A DNA stretch of 64,000 nucleotides, from contig JAUWYR010000002.1 in assembly GCA_030615745.1 (NCBI GenBank), positions 1-64,000 of the forward strand, read 5' to 3'. Numbering within the stretch: position 1 is the first letter of the stretch; every line of letters begins with the position of its first letter. The notes under the pieces were generated by a model. The model did not search any database and was not told the origin of the DNA. It saw only the letters and a program-made list of their open reading frames with translations. This stretch comes from Candidatus Zixiibacteriota bacterium. GTDB taxonomy: Bacteria; Zixibacteria; MSB-5A5; SM23-73-2. Positions 17,143-29,821 of this stretch are shown here, one piece after another. The translations under genes were made by a program, and so were the position numbers.

Positions 17143-19377
17143 TCAGCACACCTTCAAAACCACCAAAGTGAAATCATCCCAGAAAGTCGCTCCTCTGGAG
17201 AAGTTGTTTACCTCTTTGACTAAAATATTTTTAATCTCATCTGCTGTTTGATGGCGGGAGGCCTCAAGTAAATCCAAAAGCCTCCTTTCCCCGAACTGCT
17301 CTTCAGATTTATTGAATGCCTCGGTTAAGCCATCGGAATAAAAGACTAAAATATCTTCTGAATCCAAAAACTTCTCACCTTTCTCATAAGTAGCAAAAGC
17401 AAAGGCTCCTAAGATCAATCCCCCCTCTTTTAAAAACTCGATTTCACCGGATTTACGCAAAAGCACTGGATAGTTATGACCGGCATTGCAATAACAAAGA
17501 CTTTTTTTCTGCGGGTCGAATTCACCGTAAAACATAGTGGCGAACTTCTCGGTGGAGGTTGAGGAATAGATTAGCTGATTTACGTTAGATATTACAAGAT
17601 TCGGAAGGGGCGAATTTTTCGCCTCAGCCCTTAAGGATGCGTGGAGCAGAGATACTAAAAGTGCCGCTGGGATCCCCTTTCCAGTGGCATCGGCTATTGC
17701 TATCCCAAATGATTCATCCCCAGTTTTTATGAAATCGTAATAGTCTCCACCAACCTGCCTGGCAGGCTGTATATATGCTGAGACCTCAAATCCCTTACCA
17801 GTTGGAAGGGTCTTTGGAAGAAGGGCAAGCTGAATCTGCCGGGCAACCAAAAGCTCCTCCTCTAATTTTTGCTTTTCTAAAGACTCCGCATAAAGCTTTG
17901 CATTGTCAATCGCCACAACAAGCTGATTAGCTAAGACATTCAACAAGGTCAAATCCTCATAGGTGAACCTGAAACGAGTAGCCTTCTGAGATAAGCCGAT
18001 AAACCCAATAAGTTCTTCTTTCTGAGAAAGAGGAACCGCCAGATGCAATCCACCCTGGCCGAGCAGGCCCGGAAACAAAAGCTTACTCATGGGAGTATCA
18101 TCTGTTTTTATCTCCAACTCATCAATATAAACCGGATTTTTTTTACCTTTTAAAGAAAGCAAAAATTTATCATCCTTCTCAAAATAGAATCTCCCCTCCT
18201 CAGCAAAGAGGACAAACTTACCTTCATTATCCTGATAAACACACAAAAAGACCTTTTCCACCAGCATATTCCTCTTCAAGGTATCAAATACCGTCTCCTT
18301 CAGCTGGTCGAAATCAAAAATTGTAATAATCTTTCTGCTGAAAGTCTCCATCATATTTCGGTAGTCAGAGGTATCTCTGATAAACATTCTCTTTATGAAA
18401 TTATCCAGCTGACTCATTATAGGTTGAAAGAAAACCAGCGCTAAAATCACATAACTTATCTCTAAAATCGGTGTGGGACGCCCTAAGAAACCCTGGACTG
18501 CTTTTCCCAACTGAACCACAACCAAAAAATAAAGCCCGACTAAAAGACCCGAGGTCAAAGAATAGACCAAGCTTTGTCTGACCAAAAGCCTTATATCTAA
18601 AAACTGGTGTTTGATTATAGCCCAGGCAATAGAACTTCCTCCAACAACCAGTGCTGTGATTGTCAAAAAATATTTCAGGTTATCTGAGATTTTTATAGGG
18701 GTAAGAACCGGGATTATGAAAGCCAGAGCATAAAGCCCTGTAGCAGACCATATCCCCCGGACTAAAAATTTGACCTGACGCTTTAGCCTCTGAATTTTAA
18801 CCTTTTTGTAACCGAGATAAAGAAAAAAGACTGCTAAAAAAAGGTAAATCAAATTGACAACCGAGAAGAACTGAAGATGAAAACTATACAAAACACCCAT
18901 CAGGGTGGCAAAGATTTTAACCACAAAAGCAAAGGGTTCTAAAAGCCATCCAAAAACAAAACCTGTTTTCCAAGATTCTAAAGATCTAACCCAGCTATCC
19001 GGATCATAAAAAATTAGCATAAGAAAGATATGGAAAATGTGAGGTAAAAATAAAAGCCATTTAACCTTTGGAAAATCAAAAAGAAACTTTTTCTTTTCAG
19101 GAAAAACAAAGGAGAAAAGCAAAAGAAATGGGAAAAAAAGCTCCCACAGGTAAAAGATATTGGTGTAGAAAATCGATCGGGATATCTCCGGGGAGATGTC
19201 TTTAGCAATTGTTCCTAAAGCTCCCAATAAAGGTCCTAACCCAGCAAAAAAAAGCATCAGGCTGGTTATCCTGTTGATTTGGGCTTTGGGGTTCTCTCTG
19301 AAAATTACAACTGCCAAAAAAAATAGAAAGATACCACCAACTAAATAAATTGCTGCGACAATGGTTGAAAGGTTCAA
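17143..19377 (-). CDS. membrane-bound GAF-domain PP2C (SpoIIE/RsbU-type) phosphatase
   Basis: N-terminal multi-TM region, GAF, then ARQIQLALLPKTLP..ARQVGGDYYDFI..GIAIADATGKGIPAALLVS..CYCNAGHNYPVLL..ILVFYSDGLTEAFN. Confidence 0.93.
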   Translation of the reverse strand: MNLSTIVAAIYLVGGIFLFFLAVVIFRENPKAQINRITSLMLFFAGLGPLLGALGTIAKDISPEISRSIFYTNIFYLWELFFPFLLLFSFVFPEKKKFLFDFPKVKWLLFLPHIFHIFLMLIFYDPDSWVRSLESWKTGFVFGWLLEPFAFVVKIFATLMGVLYSFHLQFFSVVNLIYLFLAVFFLYLGYKKVKIQRLKRQVKFLVRGIWSATGLYALAFIIPVLTPIKISDNLKYFLTITALVVGGSSIAWAIIKHQFLDIRLLVRQSLVYSLTSGLLVGLYFLVVVQLGKAVQGFLGRPTPILEISYVILALVFFQPIMSQLDNFIKRMFIRDTSDYRNMMETFSRKIITIFDFDQLKETVFDTLKRNMLVEKVFLCVYQDNEGKFVLFAEEGRFYFEKDDKFLLSLKGKKNPVYIDELEIKTDDTPMSKLLFPGLLGQGGLHLAVPLSQKEELIGFIGLSQKATRFRFTYEDLTLLNVLANQLVVAIDNAKLYAESLEKQKLEEELLVARQIQLALLPKTLPTGKGFEVSAYIQPARQVGGDYYDFIKTGDESFGIAIADATGKGIPAALLVSLLHASLRAEAKNSPLPNLVISNVNQLIYSSTSTEKFATMFYGEFDPQKKSLCYCNAGHNYPVLLRKSGEIEFLKEGGLILGAFAFATYEKGEKFLDSEDILVFYSDGLTEAFNKSEEQFGERRLLDLLEASRHQTADEIKNILVKEVNNFSRGATFWDDFTLVVLKVC

Positions 19378-19389
19378 CTCAATCCACCC

Positions 19390-19818
19390 TTACTTTTTCA
19401 AGTATTTAACCATCTTGACAATGGTGCCGCCTTCCGGCTGGAAAATAAAGTTGACTTTATCCATCAAGGATTTTAAAATGAAAACCCCCCTTCCAACTTT
19501 TTTTAAAATATTTTCACCCTCTACCGGTGAGCTCAAAGACTCTGGGTCAAACCCATCTCCCTGATCTTCGACTGTGATCACTATCTTTAATTTTTCGATT
19601 TTTAAATCTATTTTGACCTTCTTCCCCCTATCGTTTTTATTTCCATGAACAATCGCATTGGTCACCGCCTCAGTAACGGAGATAGCCACATCAGCCAACT
19701 GGCTTTGATCCAGCCCGAGCTTTTTTAATTTTCCCTCAACGAACTCATCAACATCCCTAAGATAATCCAAAGAGCTTGGAACAGAGATTTTATTTTTCCC
19801 TTTTACGATTTTTCCCAT
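19390..19818 (-). CDS. RsbW-like anti-sigma regulatory Ser/Thr kinase
   Basis: SVTEAVTNAIVHGNKND..VEDQGDGFDPESL..GRGVFILKSLMDKV HATPase_c_2 motifs. Confidence 0.9.
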   Translation of the reverse strand: MGKIVKGKNKISVPSSLDYLRDVDEFVEGKLKKLGLDQSQLADVAISVTEAVTNAIVHGNKNDRGKKVKIDLKIEKLKIVITVEDQGDGFDPESLSSPVEGENILKKVGRGVFILKSLMDKVNFIFQPEGGTIVKMVKYLKK

Positions 19819-19895
19819 TTCTTTTCCTAAAGAGAAAAGGTAGGCTTGTGACCTACCCCATCCAATCTTTTTTTTAAAAAATTTGCCAGATGAAA

Positions 19896-20234
19896 TTATT
19901 TGAAGCTCTCAATTGCCTTCTCCAAAGAGTCGAATCTTTCGAAAACAGTGAGCAACCTGGTTATTTCCAGAAGCTTCTCGATTTTCTCAGTTACGTTTGC
20001 AAGCTTGAGTTCCCCCTGATTGTTGCGTATGGTGGTTAAAGCGGAGATCAGAATTCCAAGTCCAGTGGAGTTCATCCAGTCCACTTTAGATAGATCGATT
20101 ACTATCCTTTTTTTATTCTGAGAAATAAGATTACGAAGCTTATCGTGTAATTCGGTCGCATCCGGTCCGCCCATAATTTTCCCCTGAGGAGAGATCACCA
20201 CCACACCTTTTTTCTCACTGATAGTAAACTCCAT
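19896..20234 (-). CDS. STAS-domain anti-anti-sigma factor (RsbV-like)
   Basis: MEFTISEKKGVVVISPQGKIMGG..KRIVIDLSKVDWMNSTGLGILI; start at internal Met with AGGAGG RBS. Confidence 0.92.
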   Translation of the reverse strand: MEFTISEKKGVVVISPQGKIMGGPDATELHDKLRNLISQNKKRIVIDLSKVDWMNSTGLGILISALTTIRNNQGELKLANVTEKIEKLLEITRLLTVFERFDSLEKAIESFK

Positions 20235-20357
20235 AAGAAATCCTCCTAAAATATGAACCTTTTTAAATTCTACGAAGGAAAAAAAATTGCGTTTCAACAA
20301 AAAAATAAAGCCACCACAGATGACTTTTCGAATTTTGGGATAAAATATTTTGAACTC

Positions 20358-20774
20358 TTATTTGAACAAAGCTTTTATTTTACCCCAGGTGGTCAATTTT
20401 ACATTCAGGGAGGAAACAGTTATTTTTTGTCTTATTGTGCCAGAAAAAGCTTTAATCGGGGGGGTGGCTTTTTGCCCATTGACCTTCAAAACTATAATAT
20501 CATCCTCTGACCATCCATCCTTTTTCTGAGTATCTGGGTCATCCTTTGGTATACATAGAGAATATTCGCCATCTTCTGTGGTGGTCTGGGCTACTAGATT
20601 ATTATCTATATATGCGGTTACTTCATATCCATCCTCAGCTGGCGCACCCCGGTAGTCTACTTCACCCCACAGACAACAAAAAGAGGACTTATGTTGAGCA
20701 AAAAGTGTCCCTGAAAAAAGAAAAAGAAGTATCAAACTTAAAATTGAAAGAACCTTTATTTTTCCCCCGCTCAA
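20358..20774 (-). CDS. predicted exported protein, carboxypeptidase-regulatory-like fold possible
   Basis: Signal-peptide-like N-terminus; WGEVDYRGAPAEDGYEVTAYIDN..TTTEDGEYSLCI. Confidence 0.6.
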   Translation of the reverse strand: MSGGKIKVLSILSLILLFLFSGTLFAQHKSSFCCLWGEVDYRGAPAEDGYEVTAYIDNNLVAQTTTEDGEYSLCIPKDDPDTQKKDGWSEDDIIVLKVNGQKATPPIKAFSGTIRQKITVSSLNVKLTTWGKIKALFK

Positions 20775-20854
20775 ATTTGAACCCCTCCGCTATTTTCTCT
20801 TCATTTTATGTTTTTTCTCGGATTTGTCAAGTAAAAAATTTAATTTTTTTTAAA

Positions 20855-21478
20855 TTAAATCTGGTTAATCAGGGCAAAGGAGAGATGTTCTAACTCCATT
20901 GCCATGTTCACTGTTCTTAAAAAGACTTGATCTGGAACTTTTATATTAGCTGGGGCGAAGTTTAATATAGTTCTTATACCTGCTTTGACAACCTGGTCTA
21001 CAACTTTTTGGGCTTGGTCTGCTGGAACTGCTATTATCACCATCTCGATTTTACTCTCCTTCAATTCTTTGACCAAATCTTTCACATCCTTAATTATAAT
21101 CCCCTTGTGATTTTTCCCTATTTTCCTTTGGTCGTTATCAAATAAAAGCTTTATTAAAAATCCCTGTTTTGCAAATTCTTTGTATGATACTAAAGCGGAG
21201 CCCACATTTCCAACGCCGATCAAGGCGACCTTCCAGGTTTTGTCCAACCCAAGAATCGAGGCGATCTTTTCTTTCAACTCCAATACCTTATAACCTAACC
21301 CTCTTGTTCCAAAGCTTCCAAATAAAGACAAATCTTTTCTTACCTGAGCCGGGGTGAGCTTTTCTATTTTTGCCAACTCTTTTGAAGAAACAGTAACGTA
21401 TCCTTCTTTTTCCAATAAGCGGAGCACACGATAATATCTCGAAAGCCTCTTTACCGTGGATTCTGACACTTTTCTCAC
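20855..21478 (-). CDS. rex: redox-sensing transcriptional repressor Rex
   Basis: VSSKELAKIEKLTPAQVRKDLSLFGSFGTRGLGY, ALIGVGNVGSALVSY, ILNFAPANIKVP. Confidence 0.95.
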   Translation of the reverse strand: MRKVSESTVKRLSRYYRVLRLLEKEGYVTVSSKELAKIEKLTPAQVRKDLSLFGSFGTRGLGYKVLELKEKIASILGLDKTWKVALIGVGNVGSALVSYKEFAKQGFLIKLLFDNDQRKIGKNHKGIIIKDVKDLVKELKESKIEMVIIAVPADQAQKVVDQVVKAGIRTILNFAPANIKVPDQVFLRTVNMAMELEHLSFALINQI

Positions 21479-21817
21479 AAAAATTTATCCTTTCTTAACC
21501 TTGTGAACTCTTTCACAATTATGAAGGAAAAAGTTAAATTGTCAAGGGAAAAATGGCAGTATTTTACACTGAAGAGAAAAGATTACCAACAGATGAAATG
21601 GACTACAAAAGATTGTATCCAACATTTGAGTTTCTGGAGTGTAAAGCTTCAGCTTTACCTTATGGAGAAATAATCTTTTTTATCATAGGGCAGGGCATTT
21701 AGCCCTGCCACAAATTATCTTTTGAAATTTTTTTATGAAACTTTCCTTTATCTTCTGAGTAAAACACAAATGAGAGGAAAACCTCACCTCTTTTTATAGC
21801 TGCATTCCTCCTTTTTC

Positions 21818-21849
21818 AAGGCTGCCTCGCTTTAAAAGGCAGCCTTTTG
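21818..21849 (+). terminator. Rho-independent-like terminator of unassigned + strand transcript
   Basis: AAGGCTGCCTcgctttaaaAGGCAGCCTTTT, 10-bp stem. Confidence 0.6.
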
Positions 21850-21933
21850 CAATTGACAAATTAGATTCTAAAGCGTAATCGGAAAAAAGACAAAAGTTAA
21901 AAACAGATTTTATAAAACAGGATACCAGTTTTT

Positions 21934-22191
21934 TTAAAATATCTTCCCCACTACCCAGATTATAATAAAAACTGAAATCAAAGAGTTCAAGATAACCAAC
22001 AAAGAATACTTGACATCCCTTTTGGATATATCCTTTTTGAAAGAAAGATTGGTCAGCAAAAAATTAAATCTTTTACCGGTTCTTTTAACAGATACTTTCT
22101 GCCAGCCTAAAAGGATTAGTTTTAAAATAAAAATAAATAACAAAAAAATAAGGGCTATCTTTAGCCCATCCACCCCGGATGATTGAAACAT
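21934..22191 (-). CDS. small two-helix membrane protein, unknown
   Basis: 85-aa ORF with N- and C-terminal hydrophobic stretches. Confidence 0.5.
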   Translation of the reverse strand: MFQSSGVDGLKIALIFLLFIFILKLILLGWQKVSVKRTGKRFNFLLTNLSFKKDISKRDVKYSLLVILNSLISVFIIIWVVGKIF

Positions 22192-22299
22192 AATTTTTGA
22201 ACTAAACTTTCCAGAGTATAAAAACTGTAAACTAAAAAAACTCTGACTACTGCCTACCTCCTACAATATCTCTTTTCCCAAATCTCAGCTCTCGAATCT

Positions 22300-24732
22300 C
22301 TATTCTTCTTCAGCTTTCATAACCCTGGCGATATCTACCACCTTATCCCCTTCATCTAAATTTATCAGCCTCACACCCTGAGTCGCTCTTCCAATCGCCT
22401 TAATCTGTTTAGCAGGTTGTCTGATTATCTTTCCCTTCTGAGTTATAATCAAAAGCTCATCCTCATCCTCAACCATCTTGATAGCAACAGCTTTTCCATT
22501 CCTTTTGGTTGTCCTTATGTTTATTATCCCCTTTCCCCCACGATTGGTTATTCTATAATCAGAGACATCGGTTCTTTTACCATAGCCGTTCTCAGTGATA
22601 ACTAAGATTTTTGTATCTTTTTTAATGATCTCCATTCCAATAACAAAGTCCTTATCCGAAAGATTTATTCCTCTAACTCCATAAGCATTTCTTCCGGTGG
22701 GTCTGATTTTGATCTCAGGAAATCTTATAGCAACCCCACCTGTTGTGGCTAAAAGTATATCATAGGTCCCATCAGTTATCGTCGCTTCAATCAACTGATC
22801 ATCTTCAGGAAGATTTATTGCGATGATCCCTCCCTTTCGAGGATTGGAAAAAGCATCCAGCTTTGTCTTTTTTATCACTCCTTTTTTAGTTGCCATCACA
22901 ACAAAACGCTTCTCATCGAATTTATCCACCGGAACAAAAGCAGTTATGTTCTCATCTTTACCTAAATCCAAAAGGTTAACTATAGGCTTCCCTTTTGTCA
23001 ATCTCCCCCCCTGTGGAATCTCATAAACCTTTAGCCAGTGGCATCTGCCTTTGGTAGTAAAGAAAAGTATATAATCGTGGGTGAAGGCGATAAACAGATG
23101 TTCAACAAAATCTGTTTCCTTGGTCCCAATCCCTATAACTCCCTTTCCACCTCTGGACTGACGCTTGTAAGCATCGACACCCAGCCTTTTTATATATCCC
23201 TGATGAGTGATGGTTATCACCATATCCTCCTCAGCTATCAAATCCTCTAAGGTGAACTCCTCCTCCTCCTCTTTTATCTCAGTCCTTCTCGGGTCCGCAT
23301 ATTTTTTCTTTAACTCTAAAAGCTCCTCTTTTATAAGTTGCATCCTTTTGACTTTGCTTTCGAGAATCCCTTTAAGTTGAGCAATCAATTTTATAAGCTC
23401 TAAGTATTCATCCTCAACTTTTTTCCGCTCAAGCCCGGTAAGCCTCGAAAGCCTCATATCCAATATCGCCTGCGCCTGGATCTCAGTTAATTCGTAATTT
23501 TTTATAAGTCCCTTTTTAGCATCATCGGGGGTTTTTGATCTTCTAATCAATTTTATTATCGCATCTAAATACTTTAAAGCGATTTTAAATCCCTCTAAGA
23601 TGTGTGCCCGCTTCTCCGCTCTTTTTAATTCGAATTTCATCCTTCTTGTGATAACCTCATGGCGATGTTCCAAAAAGTGCGAAAGAAGCTGTTTTAAGGT
23701 CAAAATCTTTGGCTGACCATCAACCAGAGCTAAAAGTATTACCCCGAATGTGCTCTGCATTTGAGTTTGCTTGAAGAGCTGATTCAAAATCACCTCAGCC
23801 GGAGCATCCCTTTTTAACTCAATCACAATCCTCATCCCTTCTCTGTCGGACTCATCCCTTAAATCAGAGATCCCTTCGATGACCTTATTGTTCACCAAAC
23901 TTGCAATCCTTTCCAGAAGGTTGGATTTGTTGATCTGAAAAGGTATCTCTGTTATTACAATCGATTCCTTTCCAGATTTTTGCTTCTCTGCTTTTGCCCT
24001 TGCTCTTAAGATGATCCTTCCTCTTCCTGTCCTGTAAGCTTCTGTTATCCCCGAAGTGCCGTAGATTATTCCTCCGGTTGGAAAGTCAGGACCAGGAATA
24101 AAGTTTAAAAGGTCCTCATCCTCTGTTTCAGGCTCCTCTATTATGTTTACCAATGCATCTACAACTTCACCCAGATTATGGGGGGGAATGTTTGTAGCCA
24201 TTCCAACAGCGATGCCGGAGGAACCATTGCATACCAAATTAGGGAACCTGGAGGGCAAAACCACTGGTTCTTCTCTGGTCTCATCGTAGTTGGGTTGAAA
24301 ATCCACTGTATCCTTTTCTAAGTCAGAAAGGATCTCCGTAGCAAAGAATGAAATCCGTGCCTCAGTGTATCTCATAGCTGCCGGAGCATCTCCATCGATG
24401 GACCCGAAGTTTCCCTGCCCATCCACCAAAGGATATCTTAAGTTGAAATCCTGAGCCATCCTCACTAAAGTGGGATAGACCACCTGTTCGCCATGGGGAT
24501 GATAATTACCCGAGGTATCTCCGCAGATTTTAGCACACTTCCTGGGAGGTCTCTCAGGGGATAAACCCAAATCGTTCATCGCCACTAAAATCCTTCGCAT
24601 CGATGGTTTTAAACCATCCCTCACGTCTGGCAATGCACGGGAAGTTATAACAGACATAGAGTAGTCTATATAGGAGGATTTCATCTCCTCCTCAATATAG
24701 ACCGGAACGACTTTCTCTTTGTTTCCTAACAT
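22300..24732 (-). CDS. gyrA: DNA gyrase subunit A
   Basis: [83 protein letters not shown]. Confidence 0.98.
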   Translation of the reverse strand: MLGNKEKVVPVYIEEEMKSSYIDYSMSVITSRALPDVRDGLKPSMRRILVAMNDLGLSPERPPRKCAKICGDTSGNYHPHGEQVVYPTLVRMAQDFNLRYPLVDGQGNFGSIDGDAPAAMRYTEARISFFATEILSDLEKDTVDFQPNYDETREEPVVLPSRFPNLVCNGSSGIAVGMATNIPPHNLGEVVDALVNIIEEPETEDEDLLNFIPGPDFPTGGIIYGTSGITEAYRTGRGRIILRARAKAEKQKSGKESIVITEIPFQINKSNLLERIASLVNNKVIEGISDLRDESDREGMRIVIELKRDAPAEVILNQLFKQTQMQSTFGVILLALVDGQPKILTLKQLLSHFLEHRHEVITRRMKFELKRAEKRAHILEGFKIALKYLDAIIKLIRRSKTPDDAKKGLIKNYELTEIQAQAILDMRLSRLTGLERKKVEDEYLELIKLIAQLKGILESKVKRMQLIKEELLELKKKYADPRRTEIKEEEEEFTLEDLIAEEDMVITITHQGYIKRLGVDAYKRQSRGGKGVIGIGTKETDFVEHLFIAFTHDYILFFTTKGRCHWLKVYEIPQGGRLTKGKPIVNLLDLGKDENITAFVPVDKFDEKRFVVMATKKGVIKKTKLDAFSNPRKGGIIAINLPEDDQLIEATITDGTYDILLATTGGVAIRFPEIKIRPTGRNAYGVRGINLSDKDFVIGMEIIKKDTKILVITENGYGKRTDVSDYRITNRGGKGIINIRTTKRNGKAVAIKMVEDEDELLIITQKGKIIRQPAKQIKAIGRATQGVRLINLDEGDKVVDIARVMKAEEE

Positions 24733-25142
24733 TATTGTTGACCTTCAAATACCTTTATCTTCTCCCCTAAGCTCTTCTGCAAAAAAGAGGCAATTTTTAT
24801 TACATTGATACCATCTTTTCTTTTGATTTCTACGTCAAAGCGACCTGTTGCCTCTTTGCTTTTATTAAATGCCCAATAAAGATTCCTCATAGATATTTTG
24901 GAAAATTTCCTTGCCTCTGCATAAAATTTCCAAAAAGAATTTAGTATTCCAATACTTGAACGAGGAAGTCTTTCTTTTTTTAGGATAAGCAAACCTCTTA
25001 AGGAAAGTTCCAACGAGTGATACCCTGTGTATACAGCTAAACGAGCCAAGCCCACTTTTAGGCTTTCTTTTGAACCGTACAAATACTCTTTTGAAAGTTT
25101 AAAAAAATCTAATGCTTTGTATTTTTTCTCTAAAAGACTCAT
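24732..25142 (-). CDS. HEPN-like domain protein
   Basis: RLAVYTGYHSLELSLRGLLILKKERLPRSSIGILNSFWKFYAEAR..NKSKEATGRFDVE resembles HEPN helices; stop codon overlaps gyrA ATG (TAATG). Confidence 0.65.
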   Translation of the reverse strand: MSLLEKKYKALDFFKLSKEYLYGSKESLKVGLARLAVYTGYHSLELSLRGLLILKKERLPRSSIGILNSFWKFYAEARKFSKISMRNLYWAFNKSKEATGRFDVEIKRKDGINVIKIASFLQKSLGEKIKVFEGQQ

Positions 25143-25214
25143 ACTTGAGATCTTAAACGTTGTGTTTACTCAACTTTTAATTTAAAAAATTGTTAAATTA
25201 TTTGTCCTAATAAA

Positions 25215-25280
25215 CATACGCATTTATATAGGAAGATTTCATCTCCTCCTCAATGTAGACTAGAAAGATTTTCTCTTTGT
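25215..25280 (-). pseudogene. degenerate copy of gyrA 5' end
   Basis: Translates [20 protein letters not shown] versus gyr[21 protein letters not shown]. Confidence 0.85.
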
Positions 25281-25360
25281 TTTAATACATCTTTAAATAT
25301 TAAAAAAAGGGGTTAGCTCTTTGTTTTGAGTTCTTCTGTAATCCTTTATGGAAAAGCTGA

Positions 25361-25400
25361 GCAAAAATAAATTTCTGCACTCCAAACCTATCGATCAAAA
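25361..25400. repeat. second copy of the gyrB 3'-end sequence (direct repeat of ~25947-25982)
   Basis: gcaaaaataaatttctgcactccaaacctat versus gcaaaaataaattttgcactccaaacctat. Confidence 0.8.
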
Positions 25401-25423
25401 TTTATTACATAGTTAAAATATCT

Positions 25424-25651
25424 TTAAAGTTTATTGAATTCCTCAATTGAGAGCTTAGCTTGATGAATCACAATGTTTCTCAAGGTTCCGATGGGGATAT
25501 CTTTTCCATGAAGAGGCACCACCGCAATTCTTCCAGTCTTGGGATTTTTAAGAGAAACATGACTTCCTCTTTGATGGGTCCTTCGAAATCCGGCCTTTTC
25601 CAATTTTTTTATCACTCTCCTTGCCGAAAGAGCTTTTAATCTCTCTGACAT
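25424..25651 (-). CDS. hicA: HicA-family toxin (mRNA interferase)
   Basis: LSARRVIKKLEKAGFRRTHQRGSHVSLKNPKTGRIAVVPLHGKDIPIGTLRNIV. Confidence 0.93.
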   Translation of the reverse strand: MSERLKALSARRVIKKLEKAGFRRTHQRGSHVSLKNPKTGRIAVVPLHGKDIPIGTLRNIVIHQAKLSIEEFNKL

Positions 25652-25914
25652 TAAGATCTCGACGAAGTTTTTTTCGTCACATATAATTTTATGTAAGTTC
25701 CTTCAGTCCGAAAAACAGGCTTAGGGATAGGCCTTTTCTCCTTTTCAAGTGTTTCTAAATAACATAAAGCTGCCTCTTTAACATTTGCTTCCGCTTCAGC
25801 AAATGTATCACCAAAAGATGAAACATTATTCAATTCAGGAATGGTGGCTATTACCCTGCCCGTTTTTTTGTCCACTTCGTATTCAATCCTGAAATTGTAC
25901 TCCTTTTTAGTCAT
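25651..25914 (-). CDS. hicB: HicB-family antitoxin
   Basis: YEVDKKTGRVIATIPELNNVSSFGDTFAEAEANVKEAALCYLETLEKEKRPIP; overlaps hicA. Confidence 0.92.
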   Translation of the reverse strand: MTKKEYNFRIEYEVDKKTGRVIATIPELNNVSSFGDTFAEAEANVKEAALCYLETLEKEKRPIPKPVFRTEGTYIKLYVTKKTSSRS

Positions 25915-25971
25915 GCTCTCCTTCCATATAAGTTATTTAAAAAAGGCAAAAATAAATTTTGCACTCCAAAC

Positions 25972-28253
<2,282 letters not shown>

Positions 28254-28389
28254 ATATCTAATCTATTAAGATTATACGTAAATAGCAAGTAAATTTTCTT
28301 TAATTTTTTGTATAAAAAATATCTGTCCTGCAGGGAAAAACAACCCCCTTCTGCCTAAAAATTAGAGCCTTAAATTAAAAATCCATATC

Positions 28390-28439
28390 TGCGTATGCCG
28401 AAGGTCAAGAGACATGCATCGGAGATCAAGAGATACGCA
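28390..28439. repeat. short dispersed repeat (TGCGTATGCCGAAGGTCAAGAGACAT...GATCAAGAGATACGCA), bounded by 7-bp inverted repeat
   Basis: Same sequence at 57446-57500; TGCGTAT/ATACGCA ends. Confidence 0.75.
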
Positions 28440-28441
28440 TT

Positions 28442-29587
28442 CTACTCCACCAGCCTTAAAGGCATCAAAAGACAGAGATATTCCTCTCCCTCTTTTTGCG
28501 GAACAGAATATATAATTCCTGCAGATACAGAAGTGGACAGCTCAAAAGTTACCTTCTCTCCTTCCATCTGCTTCAAAACATCCAGCACATAGTTGGCGTT
28601 GTATCCTATCTCCATATCTTCCCCTGTATACTCACAGGGGATAGTCTCTTTTGCCTCACCCCCAAGATCAAAATTAACCGAGGATAGTTCTAAACTCCCT
28701 CCACTTGCCCCGGCACCCCTTTTTAAACCAAACTTGACTTGATGAGTCAAAGTATTTGACAAAATTGCAACTCTTCTAACCGTGCTGGTTAAACTCTCTA
28801 TATCTGCCACAAGTTTTTTGTCGTTATCCTTGGGTATAACCTGTTCAAAATTAGGATAAGGACCCTCAATCAAACGTGAAGATAAAATAACATCCTCGAG
28901 AGAGAAAATGATATTATTCTCACCAAATATAATCCCCACATCATATTCTTCTTCACCGATGAATCTTGTCAGAAGGTTTAGAACTTTTGGTGGTATGATC
29001 ACATCCTCATGCATACCTTTTAGCTTTTTATTAATCAAAGAGATCTTTGCCAACCTATGACCATCAGTTGCAACCATCTCCATCCTGTCTCCTTTGGTTC
29101 GCCACAATACTCCATTCAAAGCCGGGCGAGTCTCATCAGTTGATACTCCAAATATAGTCTTTCTGATTAAATTAGTTAGGTCAGCTCCGTTAATCTTTAT
29201 CTGTTTGGCTAAGTTCACCTGGGGCAATTTTGGAAAATCATCTTTGGGAAGACCTGATATTTTGTAAACTCCCTTTCCGAACTTGATCTCAACACGCGTA
29301 TCAGTCGAACTCACCTCGATCTCTGTCTCAGGGGCTTCCCTCACAATATCTGCGAACACTTTTGCCGGAATTGTTATATTCCCTAACTTCTTAACATTTA
29401 CAGGTAGGGTCTTTATCACAAAAGTGTCCAGATCTGTAGCAGCTAACCTAAGTTTTCCAACACCTTTTGTATTATCAGTCTCAAGCAAAATATTTGACAA
29501 TACTTGAAGCGTAGTCCTGGTTGGAACTACACTTAATACACTTTGGAGCGCTTGTAATAGTTCACTTTTTGCAACAGAGAATTTCAC
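28442..29587 (-). CDS. dnaN: DNA polymerase III beta subunit (sliding clamp)
   Basis: MKFSVAKSELLQALQSVLSVVPTRTTLQVLSNILLE..ATDGHRLAKI..LMPLRL. Confidence 0.97.
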   Translation of the reverse strand: MKFSVAKSELLQALQSVLSVVPTRTTLQVLSNILLETDNTKGVGKLRLAATDLDTFVIKTLPVNVKKLGNITIPAKVFADIVREAPETEIEVSSTDTRVEIKFGKGVYKISGLPKDDFPKLPQVNLAKQIKINGADLTNLIRKTIFGVSTDETRPALNGVLWRTKGDRMEMVATDGHRLAKISLINKKLKGMHEDVIIPPKVLNLLTRFIGEEEYDVGIIFGENNIIFSLEDVILSSRLIEGPYPNFEQVIPKDNDKKLVADIESLTSTVRRVAILSNTLTHQVKFGLKRGAGASGGSLELSSVNFDLGGEAKETIPCEYTGEDMEIGYNANYVLDVLKQMEGEKVTFELSTSVSAGIIYSVPQKEGEEYLCLLMPLRLVE

Positions 29588-29821
29588 TTTATCCTCCTTA
29601 TAATTTTAAATTTTTAACTTTAAATTTTAAATTAATAGTAATAGCTGTGTTAAAATGTTAACAAAGTAATTCAATTTCCTTTAACTTTTTTTCTCATTTG
29701 AGATTAACTTCATCACCTGACAGTTTTTTTATGTTAATAAGATATTGAAATATATAACTTTTTTCAACAAGAATTAACTAATTCTATTTTTAAACAGACC
29801 TTCCACATTTTTTTAACCTAT

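Noticed and set aside
18777-19377. N-terminal region of the RsbU-like protein as a separate transporter
   Set aside because: Single continuous ORF with GAF and PP2C domains; TM part is a sensor region.
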